A DNA stretch of 64,000 nt from assembly GCF_024622975.1 (NCBI RefSeq), contig NZ_JANJZT010000014.1, positions 33,901 through 97,900 of the forward strand, written 5' to 3'. Numbering within the stretch: position 1 is the stretch's first letter; each line of letters opens with the position of its first letter. Both the position numbers and the translations under genes were made by a program. Under the pieces are notes generated by a model. The model saw only the letters and a list, made by a program, of their open reading frames with translations, did no database searches and was not told the DNA's origin. The DNA comes from Blautia caecimuris. Lineage in GTDB: Bacteria; Bacillota; Clostridia; Lachnospirales; Lachnospiraceae. Positions 33,761 to 42,223 of this stretch are shown here, piece after piece.

Positions 33761-34433
33761 CAGAATAACAGATAAAAATAAAAGAGAGATCGTACTTCTC
33801 AGAGCATTTCCCTGCGTGTGGGGAAAATGTACCTTCTGTGATTACATTGAGGATAACGGAAGGGACGAGGCGGAAATGGTCAGAGAAAACCGGGAAGCTT
33901 TAAGGGAAATCACTGGAGAGTTTGGCGTTCTTGAAGTGATCAACTCAGGAAGCTGTTTTGAACTTCCAAAGGAAACGCTGGAGGATATCCGCACAGTAGT
34001 CCGGCTGAAAAATATAAAAAGACTGATTTTTGAAAGTCATTGGATCTATCGTAAACGACTTCAGGAAATGCGGGATTATTTTGGAATTCCTGTTACCTAC
34101 AAGATGGGTGTGGAGACCTTTGATTATGATTTCCGGGAAAAGGTTCTGAACAAACATGCGGACTTCAAGACACCTATGGAGGCTGCGGAATACTTTGATT
34201 CGATCTGCCTGATGGTTGGAATCCAGGGACAGACAAAGGAAATGATCCGAAATGATATCGCCTGGTTAAAAAAATATTTTAATCATGGAACGGTAAATGT
34301 TTTTAATAATAATTCCACTCCCATCAAGAGAGACGAGGAGCTTGTGCGCTGGTTTATGGAAGAGTATCAGTGGCTTCTGGATGATCCTGATGTGGAAGTG
34401 CTGTATGAGATTACTGATTTTGGCGTAGGCTGA
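33747..34433 (+). CDS. queL: Radical-SAM-like queuine lyase (QueL-like)
   Basis: A 228-residue protein with an N-terminal cluster motif CVWGKCTFCDY (residues 23-33), a C-x4-C-x2-C spacing rather than the canonical C-x3-C-x2-C. The rest is a short TIM-like barrel (INSGSCFELP, YKMGVETFDYDFR, LMVGIQGQTKEM, NVFNNNSTPIK). QueL in C. difficile converts queuine to preQ1 in a two-step salvage with QueK. Identity rests on operon content, the riboswitch and this motif. The start overlaps the S-component gene and follows ggaagga. Confidence 0.82.
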   Translation: MERYSRITDKNKREIVLLRAFPCVWGKCTFCDYIEDNGRDEAEMVRENREALREITGEFGVLEVINSGSCFELPKETLEDIRTVVRLKNIKRLIFESHWIYRKRLQEMRDYFGIPVTYKMGVETFDYDFREKVLNKHADFKTPMEAAEYFDSICLMVGIQGQTKEMIRNDIAWLKKYFNHGTVNVFNNNSTPIKRDEELVRWFMEEYQWLLDDPDVEVLYEITDFGVG

Positions 34434-34513
34434 AAAAGGCTTTCAGGTGAATATCACATGTCCGGGAAGGAAAACACAAAAACTGTATTGCTTTATTTAT
34501 AGCAGAAAATGAT

Positions 34514-34598
34514 AAAATTCCGGTGGAAGTTATTCGTACATCTTACAGAGAAAAGATTTTTTTGTAAGATACACGAAGCTTCCGCCGGAATTTTTATT
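34514..34598 (+). terminator. Long terminator after queuosine operon
   Basis: aaattccggtggaag pairs with cttccgccggaattt, with an inner atcttaca/tgtaagat stem, followed by TTTTTATTT. The 160 bases beyond it hold a second small inverted repeat (tgtgctga, tcagcaca) but no gene. Confidence 0.85.
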
Positions 34599-34733
34599 TG
34601 AGTGTTACAGGAATAGGCGCAACTGTACTATTTAAAATACAGTCCCATTCATAGTTTTTTGGGCAGTATTGCAAACAAGGACTGTGCTGACCATAAAGCG
34701 TATAAAAATATGGGACAGTTCAGCACATTTGAT

Positions 34734-34765
34734 AAAACTGAGGGAAAAGAGGCTTCAGTTTAATT
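34734..34765 (-). terminator. Probable terminator of the aminotransferase gene
   Basis: On the minus strand aaactga and tcagttt arms flank a pyrimidine-rich loop just at the stop codon and are followed by TTATC. The stem is short. Confidence 0.45.
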
Positions 34766-36382
34766 TTGCTGATAAGTTCTCAGGAAGTCGGCAATATTTC
34801 TGGCTGCTTTTTCCAGAACCTCTACACGGGGCAGATATACAACACGGAAATGATCCGGTTCCTTCCAGTTAAAGCCGCCGCCGTGGATCAGAAGGATTTT
34901 TTTCTCACGGAGAAGATCCAGGGCAAATTTTTCATCATCTGTGATGTTGAATTTTTTCGTATCAATTTTCGGGAAAATATAAAATGCTGCCTTGGGTTTT
35001 ACTGCAGTGATTCCCGGGATGTCTGTAAGGGCTTTGTAAATAAATTCTCTTTGTTCATAAATCCTTCCGCCGGGAATAATATAATCATTTACACTCTGAT
35101 GTCCGCCAAGTGCAGTCTGTACAATAGACTGAGCCGGTACATTGGAGCACAGACGCATATTGGATAGCATATTGATTCCCTCAATATAATCCTTTACATG
35201 TTTTTTGTTGCCGCTTAAGATCATCCAGCCAATACGATAGCCTGCGATCATATGAGACTTGGAAAGACCGCTGAAGGTAACACAGAAAAGATCCGGCGCA
35301 AGGGAAGCAATCGAAATATGCTTTTCTCCGTCCATAACAAGGCGGTCATAAATTTCATCAGAAAAAATAATAAGCTGATGACGTCTTGCAATATCAACAA
35401 TTTTCTGAAGGATCTCCTCAGGATAAAGGGCGCCTGTAGGGTTATTGGGATTGATGATAACAATCGCTTTTGTCCGGTCAGTGATCTTTTTTTCAATATC
35501 GTCAAGATCCGGATACCATTCGGACTGTTCATCGCAGATATAGTGGACCGCTTTTCCTCCTGCCAGAGTGGCGCAGGCTGTCCACAGCGGATAGTCAGGA
35601 GAAGGAATCAGGATTTCATCTCCATTGTCCAGAAGTGCGGACATGGAAAGATTGATCAGCTCGCTGACGCCGTTGCCCGTATAGATATCTCCAATAGAAA
35701 CATTGGGAATATGCTTTAACTGCGCATACTGCATAATGGCTTTTCTTGCGGAAAAAAGTCCTTTGGCATCAGAGTAGCCTTCGCATTCGGTAAGCTGCTG
35801 ACGCATATCGTAAATAACCTCATCCGGTGTGCGGAACCCGAAAGGAGCCGGGTTTCCGATATTTAATTTCAGAACGTGAGTGCCGGCCTCCTCCATTCTT
35901 CCGGCCTCTTCTACAACGGGACCTCTTACATCGTATAAAACATTGTCAAGCTTTGAAGATTTTTTAAATTCGCGCATTGTTATTCCTCCTGTAGAGTATG
36001 TGTTTGTTCCGGCTGAACCAGATTCAGACCGGGATGGTTCAGAATAAGCAGCTGATGAAGCCGGGGGAGCCACAGCTGATTCGGCAGTCTGTGAAAAAGC
36101 GGATTTTTTTCTGGCATCTGTCTGAAATCCGGCAGTACTGAATTCGGAAAAGGCGCTGTCCTGATCGTGACCCAGCAGCCATTCTGAATCGGTGTGGAGA
36201 GTCTGTGCCAGAAAATTCAGGATATCTGTGCGGGGAACAGTTTTTCCACTGACATACTGGCTGACATGGCTTTTGCCAAGCTTCACTCCTGCAGAAGCAG
36301 CAGCCCGGACCAGATCCACCTGTTTCATATTCTGTTTTTCCATTGCAGCCCGGAGTCTGTCGGCAAACGATTCTTTTGGCAT
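34760..36382 (-). CDS. XRE regulator-aminotransferase fusion
   Basis: A 540-residue fusion. Residues 1-70 are an XRE helix-turn-helix (MPKESFADRLRAAMEKQN, VSQYVSGKTVPRTDIL). Residues about 75-135 are a Ser/Ala-rich linker. Residues 136-540 are a complete class I PLP aminotransferase of the alanine-transaminase (AlaA-like) type: NIGNPAPFGF, GNGVSELINL, NPNNPTGALYP, FSDEIYDRL and the PLP lysine in SGLSKSHMIAGYRIGW. ATG 36382 follows aggaggt. A second strong site (aggagg) precedes in-frame ATG 35977, exactly where the enzyme begins, so a free 405-residue aminotransferase may also be made. The promoter is studded with repeats. Confidence 0.9.
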   Translation of the reverse strand: MPKESFADRLRAAMEKQNMKQVDLVRAAASAGVKLGKSHVSQYVSGKTVPRTDILNFLAQTLHTDSEWLLGHDQDSAFSEFSTAGFQTDARKKSAFSQTAESAVAPPASSAAYSEPSRSESGSAGTNTYSTGGITMREFKKSSKLDNVLYDVRGPVVEEAGRMEEAGTHVLKLNIGNPAPFGFRTPDEVIYDMRQQLTECEGYSDAKGLFSARKAIMQYAQLKHIPNVSIGDIYTGNGVSELINLSMSALLDNGDEILIPSPDYPLWTACATLAGGKAVHYICDEQSEWYPDLDDIEKKITDRTKAIVIINPNNPTGALYPEEILQKIVDIARRHQLIIFSDEIYDRLVMDGEKHISIASLAPDLFCVTFSGLSKSHMIAGYRIGWMILSGNKKHVKDYIEGINMLSNMRLCSNVPAQSIVQTALGGHQSVNDYIIPGGRIYEQREFIYKALTDIPGITAVKPKAAFYIFPKIDTKKFNITDDEKFALDLLREKKILLIHGGGFNWKEPDHFRVVYLPRVEVLEKAARNIADFLRTYQQN

Positions 36383-36405
36383 GGTCTGTACCTCCTGGAA
36401 AATAC

Positions 36406-36484
36406 AAAAGTTCAATTTTAGCTTGTGATATATAAAGTTCAATTTGATAAAGAGAGTATATCACAGAAAGTTCAAAAGTTCAAT
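36406..36484 (-). promoter_or_regulatory. Promoter with four operator repeats
   Basis: Read on the minus strand, TTGAAC (36483-36478), a 17-base spacer and TATACT (36460-36455) form the promoter. The motif AAAGTTCAA (plus-strand reading) occurs four times, at about 36407, 36434, 36468 and 36475; the last contains the -35. A further GTGATATA/TATATCAC inverted repeat spans 36425-36464. This suggests autoregulation by the XRE domain of the fusion. Confidence 0.7.
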
Positions 36485-36603
36485 ATAAAAGTAGAGAATC
36501 AGATAGTGGGCATGAGGGGGGATGTATCATAAAAACATAAAAAGAAGTTTTTGATTTTTTAATAAAGGCACATTAAAAAAGTAAGTGAAAAATAAAAACC
36601 TAC

Positions 36604-36658
36604 TTGTATTTTCACATAAACAGCGTTATAATATGAATTATCGACATATGTCGATAAT
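36604..36658 (+). promoter_or_regulatory. Promoter with downstream palindrome
   Basis: TTGTAT (36604-36609), 17 bases, and TATAAT (36627-36632) are followed at 36637-36658 by the perfect 22-base palindrome ATTATCGACATATGTCGATAAT. The palindrome covers the expected transcription start and is a strong repressor-site candidate, possibly for the DUF134 domain encoded just downstream. Confidence 0.75.
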
Positions 36659-36675
36659 GAAAACGAGGTGATTTC

Positions 36676-37452
36676 ATGGCAAGGCCAACAAGATGCAGGC
36701 GAATATGTGCGGAACCGGCGTATGACAGTTTCATTCCGGAGGGAATCAGCACTGGAGAGAGAACCGGCCTGACACTTGATGAATATGAAGCAATTCGCCT
36801 GATCGATCTTCAGAAATGTACACATGAACAATGTGCCAGACAGATGGATATTTCAAGAACTACAGTGACAGAACTGTATGAATCTGCCCGCTATAAGATT
36901 GCAGACAGTATAGTGAACGGCAAGGCGCTTGAGATTTCCGGAGGTAATTATCGGTTTTGTGACGGTACGGCAGATTTTTGCTGCAATACAGATTGTGGAA
37001 GGTCTGAAGAGACCGGCTGTGAATCAATTATAAGGATGAAAGGGGAATTTACAATGAGAATCGCAGTAACTTACGAAAATGGACAGATTTTTCAGCATTT
37101 TGGACACACAGAGCAGTTTAAACTTTATGATGTTGAGGACGGTAAAGTAACAGGAAGTCAGGTAGTTGACACTAATGGACAGGGACATGGCGCGCTGGCC
37201 GGTTTTCTTACTCAGGCAAAGGTTGACGCCCTGATCTGCGGCGGAATTGGCGGAGGCGCTCAGAATGCACTGGCAGAAATGGGAATTAAACTTTTCGGAG
37301 GTGTTTCCGGATCAGCAGACGAGGCTGTAGAGGCTTATCTTGCTGGAAATCTTAATTACAACCCGGCAGTTCACTGCTCTCACCATGAGCATGAACATTC
37401 CTGTGGAGAACATCATTGTGGAGAAAACAAACACGGATGTTCCGGTAACTAA
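36676..37452 (+). CDS. DUF134 DNA-binding / NifX-like cofactor-binding fusion
   Basis: A 258-residue fusion. Residues 1-100 match the DUF134 family (MARPTRCRRICAEPAY, LDEYEAIRLIDLQ, then a helix-turn-helix ISRTTVTELYESARYK). A cysteine-rich joint (CCNTDCGRSEETGC) leads to Met127 and a dinitrogenase FeMo-cofactor-like NifX/NifB domain (MRIAVTYENGQIFQHFGHTEQF, read as two parts; ICGGIGGGAQNAL; LFGGVSG). The last 30 residues are a His/Cys-rich tail (HHEHEHSCGEHHCGE), likely metal binding. A ribosome-like aaagggg precedes Met127 (37054), so a separate NifX product is possible. The two domains are often separate neighbours in anaerobes. Confidence 0.88.
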   Translation: MARPTRCRRICAEPAYDSFIPEGISTGERTGLTLDEYEAIRLIDLQKCTHEQCARQMDISRTTVTELYESARYKIADSIVNGKALEISGGNYRFCDGTADFCCNTDCGRSEETGCESIIRMKGEFTMRIAVTYENGQIFQHFGHTEQFKLYDVEDGKVTGSQVVDTNGQGHGALAGFLTQAKVDALICGGIGGGAQNALAEMGIKLFGGVSGSADEAVEAYLAGNLNYNPAVHCSHHEHEHSCGEHHCGENKHGCSGN

Positions 37453-37473
37453 ACAAAATAAATATCAGACAGA

Positions 37474-37514
37474 AAAGGACCTTGGGATCTGACGAACCCT
37501 GGGTCCTTATTTTT
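37474..37514 (+). terminator. Rho-independent terminator
   Basis: aaggacc and ggtcctt arms with an inner ggg/ccc pairing are followed by ATTTTT. Confidence 0.85.
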
Positions 37515-37808
37515 ATGAGAAGATTTTTTTTCGCAGTATTTTTTTAACATTTTTACTCGTTTCTGAGTTTATAATCCCAGAATTTAATTTGAATATATTT
37601 ATTATACGAAACACGTAACGATAATTTATAGAAAAAATGTTATTTTATTAACAAAATAAAAATAATTAACTAAATTTAACGAAAATAAAAACACTATATT
37701 TGTGTAAAATATATAATTTACGAAACAAAGTTACGTAAATAAAATATTCAATAAAGATACAGAAAATAAATAAAATCAACTAAAAATATTGCAGAAAGGC
37801 GGTAAACT
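37515..37808 (+). promoter_or_regulatory. AT-rich control region of sugar operon
   Basis: No gene is present. Two related sites occur, acgaaacacgtaacg near 37607 and acgaaacaaagttacg near 37720, the second running into the palindrome TTACGTAA (37731-37738). A TATAAT lies at 37712-37717 without a clear -35. TTACGTAA recurs at 44716-44723 ahead of the dehydrogenase gene of the same operon. These are candidate operators for the LacI regulator encoded at 38667. Confidence 0.5.
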
Positions 37809-38648
37809 ATGAGAATAGGATATACAGGATGGACATGGATTTCTAATGAAAGAGATAATTGGAACCCGATTAATGAGCGTCACAAAGAAAATTTTGAACA
37901 GTTTTTGAAAGAGGTTTCAGATTTAGGATACGAAACAGTAGAGAATTTTAACTGGATTGCAGATTATTATTCAGATGATATAGAAGGCTTTAAAAATGTG
38001 GTTCAGAAATACAACTTAAAATTTGAGAATTTGTATTTTTATTTTAGTGATAATCCGGATAAAGATTATGAAGAAGCCAAAAAATATCTGGAATTTATGA
38101 AGGCCGTAGATGCTCATTATATGAATATGCAAGGGGTAATGTGGACAGATACACCGTATCAGCGTCCCACAAATAAAGAACAGATTTTAAGCTATGCACG
38201 TCTGTCTGATAAAATTGGAAGATTATGTAAAGAATATGGAGTAAAAGCATGTATGCATCCACATGCTAATACAGCAGTATTTACAAAAGAGCAAATAGAT
38301 CTTTATATGGAAAATACAAACCCCGAATATGTTTTTCTGTGTATTGACACAGCACACACGACACTGGCGGGTATTGACGCACCAGAGTTAGTTAGGGAAT
38401 ATGGAAAGAGAATTGGTTATATGCATTTAAAGGATATTGATCCAGATGAAACATTAAATACTGAATGGCCAATGAAGAGATTTCGACCGCTTGGATGCGG
38501 ATGTGTAAATTTTAAAGGTGTTGTTAATGAACTGAGAAATGCAGGATATGACGATATTCTTTGTGTAGAATTAGACTATCAGCCAGTATGTAATTATCGC
38601 TCTGCTCAAATAAGCAGAGAATATATTCATAATGTACTTGGATTGTAA
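37809..38648 (+). CDS. Sugar isomerase/epimerase-type TIM barrel (IolE-like)
   Basis: A 279-residue xylose-isomerase-like TIM barrel. Metal-site motifs are recognisable: HPHANTAVFT near 154, CIDTAHTTLAG near 179, HLKDID near 200 and VELDYQP near the C-terminus. The order resembles inosose dehydratase (IolE) and related sugar epimerases. No other inositol gene is present, so the substrate is probably a different sugar or keto-sugar. It is the first gene of the operon, preceded by an aaaggcgg site. Confidence 0.8.
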   Translation: MRIGYTGWTWISNERDNWNPINERHKENFEQFLKEVSDLGYETVENFNWIADYYSDDIEGFKNVVQKYNLKFENLYFYFSDNPDKDYEEAKKYLEFMKAVDAHYMNMQGVMWTDTPYQRPTNKEQILSYARLSDKIGRLCKEYGVKACMHPHANTAVFTKEQIDLYMENTNPEYVFLCIDTAHTTLAGIDAPELVREYGKRIGYMHLKDIDPDETLNTEWPMKRFRPLGCGCVNFKGVVNELRNAGYDDILCVELDYQPVCNYRSAQISREYIHNVLGL

Positions 38649-38666
38649 GTGGAACAGGAGGGAGTA

Positions 38667-39677
38667 ATGTCCGGACGAATAACAATGGAGGAAATTGCAA
38701 GACTGGCAGGAGTATCAAAGGCGACTGTGTCCAGAGTGGTAAATGGAAAAGAAGGAGTTGGTGATGCGAAACGTACACAAATCCAAAATCTTCTGGAAGA
38801 ACTTAAATATGACATGGACTCCAATTTACCTGTTATGGCAGCCAGAATGAGACTAAAGACAGTTGCGCTGATCATTCCGGACATTACCAATCCATTTTTT
38901 GGAGAAATGGCTCGAGCCATAGGAACAAGGATGAATGAAAAAGGGTATTCACTACTTTTAGGTGACAGTCTTTTTTCAACAGAGATGGAAGGAAAATGGA
39001 TTAGGGATTTTGTTTCAAAAAAAGTTGATGGAATTATAATAGCACCTGTAGGAGATAAGCCTTCTAAAGATTTTGGACTGATGGATAAATTTCATATTCC
39101 GTGTGTTTTTTTGGACAATTATTTGGAAGGAGTGCCAAACAAAGGGATTGTTACTACAGATAATGAACTGGCAGTATATATGGCCTGTGAACATTTTTTT
39201 AACAGTGGTGTAAAAAAAATAGCGTTTATCAGTGGAAAGGGAAAGAGCCGAGTAGCGGGGGACAGATTGAAAGGATACAGAACAGCAATGACTCAGTTTG
39301 GTATTCCTTTTGAAAAGGAACTGGTAAGGGCAGGGGACTATACTGTAAGCAGTGGTTATAAGGCAATTTTAGAAATGGAAAGCGCAGGACTTGATTATTC
39401 GGCTGTTATTTGTGCTAATGATTTGATGGCTCTTGGCGCTATAAATGCATTGAAAGAATTATCGTACAGGATTCCAGAGGATGTGCAGGTGATTGGTTAT
39501 GACAATATGTTCTTTTCTCAATATATTACCCCGGCATTAAGCACGATCCAGCATCCAATCATAGAAATGGGGAGAATTGCAGCAGATTTCATGCTTCAGG
39601 CATTGGAAGATAAATCAGAGGCATATCCATTTGTAAAATTGAAAACAAGACTTTTACTGAGACAAACAACCAGATAA
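38667..39677 (+). CDS. LacI-family transcriptional regulator
   Basis: A 336-residue regulator. The N-terminal LacI helix-turn-helix with hinge is clear (TMEEIARLAGVSKATVSRVV, then NGKEGVGDAKR). The C-terminal periplasmic-binding-protein-like domain (about 60-336) senses a sugar (LIIPDITNPFFGEMARAI, ICANDLMALGAI, YDNMFFSQYITPALSTI). ATG 38667 follows aggaggga; the upstream GTG is not supported. It lies inside the operon it probably controls. Confidence 0.92.
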   Translation: MSGRITMEEIARLAGVSKATVSRVVNGKEGVGDAKRTQIQNLLEELKYDMDSNLPVMAARMRLKTVALIIPDITNPFFGEMARAIGTRMNEKGYSLLLGDSLFSTEMEGKWIRDFVSKKVDGIIIAPVGDKPSKDFGLMDKFHIPCVFLDNYLEGVPNKGIVTTDNELAVYMACEHFFNSGVKKIAFISGKGKSRVAGDRLKGYRTAMTQFGIPFEKELVRAGDYTVSSGYKAILEMESAGLDYSAVICANDLMALGAINALKELSYRIPEDVQVIGYDNMFFSQYITPALSTIQHPIIEMGRIAADFMLQALEDKSEAYPFVKLKTRLLLRQTTR

Positions 39678-39690
39678 GGAGTAAAGAGAA

Positions 39691-40086
39691 ATGAGAAAAA
39701 CAGGATTATTAAATACAGCGATAATCAAAGAAATTTCTGCGATAGGACATACACAGTATCTTATAATCGGTGATGCAGGTCTGCCTATTCCAAAAGATAC
39801 ACTACTAATTGATTTGGCATTAAAATCCGGAGTTCCTTCTTTTTTAGAAACAGCAGAAGCGGTTTTAGATGAAATGGTTGTAGAACATTGCTATTTGGCA
39901 GACGAGATAAAAGAGAAAAACAAGAAATTAAATACTGAAATAGGGAAGTTGACGGAAAATATAGCGTGTGATTATATCATGCATGAAGAATTGAAAAAAA
40001 TGTCAGAATATGCTCGGGTGATTATACGGACAGGAGAGACCTCTCCGTTTGCCAATATTGTTCTTGTGGCAGGCGTCAATTTCTGA
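39691..40086 (+). CDS. rbsD: D-ribose pyranase (RbsD-like)
   Basis: A 131-residue RbsD/FucU-family mutarotase that speeds exchange of pyranose and furanose ring forms. The family residues His20, Asp28, His98 and Asn122 are present (GHTQYLIIGDAGLPIP; ANIVLVAGVNF). Position 120 is Phe (SPFANI) where RbsD usually has Tyr, so catalysis or sugar preference may differ. The start follows aaggagt. It lies 13 bases after the LacI gene. Confidence 0.88.
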   Translation: MRKTGLLNTAIIKEISAIGHTQYLIIGDAGLPIPKDTLLIDLALKSGVPSFLETAEAVLDEMVVEHCYLADEIKEKNKKLNTEIGKLTENIACDYIMHEELKKMSEYARVIIRTGETSPFANIVLVAGVNF

Positions 40087-40111
40087 AGCTAAGAAGATAG
40101 GAGAAGTAAAT

Positions 40112-41116
40112 ATGGGATTATCACAGACGAGTGCAGTATTTGTGCTTTTGTTTGTTACATTTTTATGGGGGTCATGGTTTCAGGCAGTAAAACATACAGG
40201 GAATTATCCGATTTATGTATTTTTGAACTGGATGTATTTATTTTCTGTTGTAATTGTATGGGGCGCTATTTTTATATTTGAAGATAAAATGATTCCGGAT
40301 GGTGTTTTTAATGAAATAGCATCAGACCCTGGAAGAGTTGCTCTTGTGTTTTTATGTGGAGCTGTTTATGCGGTTGGAATGCAGATCCAGCTATCTGCTG
40401 TAAGCAGAGTAGGATTAATCTTATCTAGCTCCATAACATCTACATGTTCTATTTTAAGTGGTGTGATTGTTTCGGCAATTCTTGGCGGTGTTCCCGAGGG
40501 AGCCTCATTGACAATGATAATGATGTCTGCCGTTTTATTAATCGGAGGAACTGTTGTCTGCCAGATTTCCGGCACTATGCGTGATAAAGATATAAAAAAA
40601 GGGGAAAATAAAAAAACACCATTAGCAACAAAAAAACAGGATATTATCTTACTGATTTTTGCATCAGGAATTTTACAGCCCTTTTTTTCAATTGCATCAT
40701 CGGTAGGTCTTAAAACAGATTTGAGACCGGAAGGTTTTTCTTCTTTTACATGTATGGGAATACTTTGTCTGGGGGCTTTTGTCGGTACAGCTGGATTTTC
40801 TGCTATTGTGGTAACAAAGGAGAAGATGTGGAAAAAAGTTATACATCCAGATGTAAAAATAGGAGTGATTATTGGCATGGCAGTAATTTCTGCATTCTGT
40901 CATTTTGGAGGAAATCTTTTAAATGCAATAGCTGCACCAGTTGTCAGTATTGTAATTGCTACCGGTATTGGATATTCCTTTGGAATATGGTCATATCTTT
41001 GGGGGATTGTATATGGCGAATTTTCCGGAGCAAAAAAGAAAACTTTAGGTGTTCTTGGATGTGGACTGGCATTTTTTATTGTCGGCATCGTTATTTTGAC
41101 ACTTAATATTACATAA
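40112..41116 (+). CDS. DMT-superfamily sugar transporter (RhaT/GRP-like)
   Basis: A 334-residue protein with ten hydrophobic helices, of the drug/metabolite transporter superfamily. The first helices contain LLFVTFLWGSWFQAVKHTG, similar to GRP/RhaT-type sugar permeases. The second half repeats the pattern (ILQPFFSIASSVGL, GNLLNAIAAPVVSIVIATG). ATG 40112 follows aggaga; the longer frame overlapping rbsD is not supported. It gives the operon a second, ATP-independent uptake route beside the ABC importer. Confidence 0.8.
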   Translation: MGLSQTSAVFVLLFVTFLWGSWFQAVKHTGNYPIYVFLNWMYLFSVVIVWGAIFIFEDKMIPDGVFNEIASDPGRVALVFLCGAVYAVGMQIQLSAVSRVGLILSSSITSTCSILSGVIVSAILGGVPEGASLTMIMMSAVLLIGGTVVCQISGTMRDKDIKKGENKKTPLATKKQDIILLIFASGILQPFFSIASSVGLKTDLRPEGFSSFTCMGILCLGAFVGTAGFSAIVVTKEKMWKKVIHPDVKIGVIIGMAVISAFCHFGGNLLNAIAAPVVSIVIATGIGYSFGIWSYLWGIVYGEFSGAKKKTLGVLGCGLAFFIVGIVILTLNIT

Positions 41117-41212
41117 CAGAATCCAAAAAAAGAAGGAGGTCTATAAATAAAAAGAGGGAATCTGTTGTGTATAAAACAAAATAATATTTATAAATAAAAG
41201 GAGAAGGTATTT

Positions 41213-42187
41213 ATGAAGAAAAGAGTATTAGGGATTTTGGGTTTGGCAGCTTTAACACTGGTATCAATGATTGCGCCTGCAAATAGGGTATATGCAAAAG
41301 AGGAAGAAAATTTAAAAATCGGACTTAGTTTTGTTTCACTGAATTTTCCATATTATGTGAGAATGTATGACACTTTTATGGAAGAAGCTGAAAAAAATAA
41401 CTGGGAGGTTTCTTTTGTAGACGGAAATCTTGATGCAACGACACAGTTAAATGGAATCCAGGATTTAGTAAATGATGATGTAGATGTAATGGTAATCAGT
41501 ACCTGGTACATTGATGCAATGGAAGATGTTTTACAACAGTGTGTGGACAAAGATATACCGGTTTTTGTAATCGGAAATACTGAGAATCCAGATAATATTA
41601 ATGAACTGATTCAATATGCATGCGGTACAGAGCACTATGATGCAGGTCATCTTGGTGGTACATATATGTCAAAATATTTAAAGGATCAGGGCAGAGATTC
41701 TATAAAGATGGCAACAATGGTGGGTTCTACTGAGCAGATGAAAGCAAGAGCGCAGGGATTTGTAGATGGAATGACAGATCATGGCATTTCGGTTGAGGTG
41801 CTGAATGAGTATGATGTTTCCACCAGAGAAGAGGCAATGGCAAGTGGCGAGGATGCTTTGACTACATATCCGGATATTGAACTGTTTTATGGAGTAAGTG
41901 CCCAGGGAGCTTTGGGAGCATATGATGCAACTGTTGGAGCAAACAGGACAGAGGTTATGGTTTTTGGATATGATGGAGAGGATGAAGAACTGGAAGTTAT
42001 AGATGAAGACAACAACTATGTAGGTACAGTTACTCAGGCTCCGGATGTGGAGGCTTCTACTACAGTAGAGTATATTAAGAAATATCTGGATGGAGAAGAA
42101 TTTGATAAAATAGTTCCGATTTCTGCAGGGATTTATTGTGATGAAGGTCAGTTGACTGCAGAAGAAGTGGAGGAGTCAGCTAAGTAA
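41213..42187 (+). CDS. Sugar ABC transporter substrate-binding protein
   Basis: A 324-residue secreted binding protein of the ribose/galactose (type I, PBP1) class. It has a classic signal peptide ending near NRVYA (residue 26) and no lipobox cysteine, unusual for a Gram-positive binding protein, which normally needs a lipid anchor. The mature protein begins EEENLKIGLSFVSLNFPYY and includes GGTYMSKYL and FGYDGEDEE. The start follows aaggagaagg. The ATPase and permease genes follow. Confidence 0.9.
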   Translation: MKKRVLGILGLAALTLVSMIAPANRVYAKEEENLKIGLSFVSLNFPYYVRMYDTFMEEAEKNNWEVSFVDGNLDATTQLNGIQDLVNDDVDVMVISTWYIDAMEDVLQQCVDKDIPVFVIGNTENPDNINELIQYACGTEHYDAGHLGGTYMSKYLKDQGRDSIKMATMVGSTEQMKARAQGFVDGMTDHGISVEVLNEYDVSTREEAMASGEDALTTYPDIELFYGVSAQGALGAYDATVGANRTEVMVFGYDGEDEELEVIDEDNNYVGTVTQAPDVEASTTVEYIKKYLDGEEFDKIVPISAGIYCDEGQLTAEEVEESAK

Positions 42188-42223
42188 ACGTCTGCATTTG
42201 AGTGATGCGGAAAGGTGGGTTTA

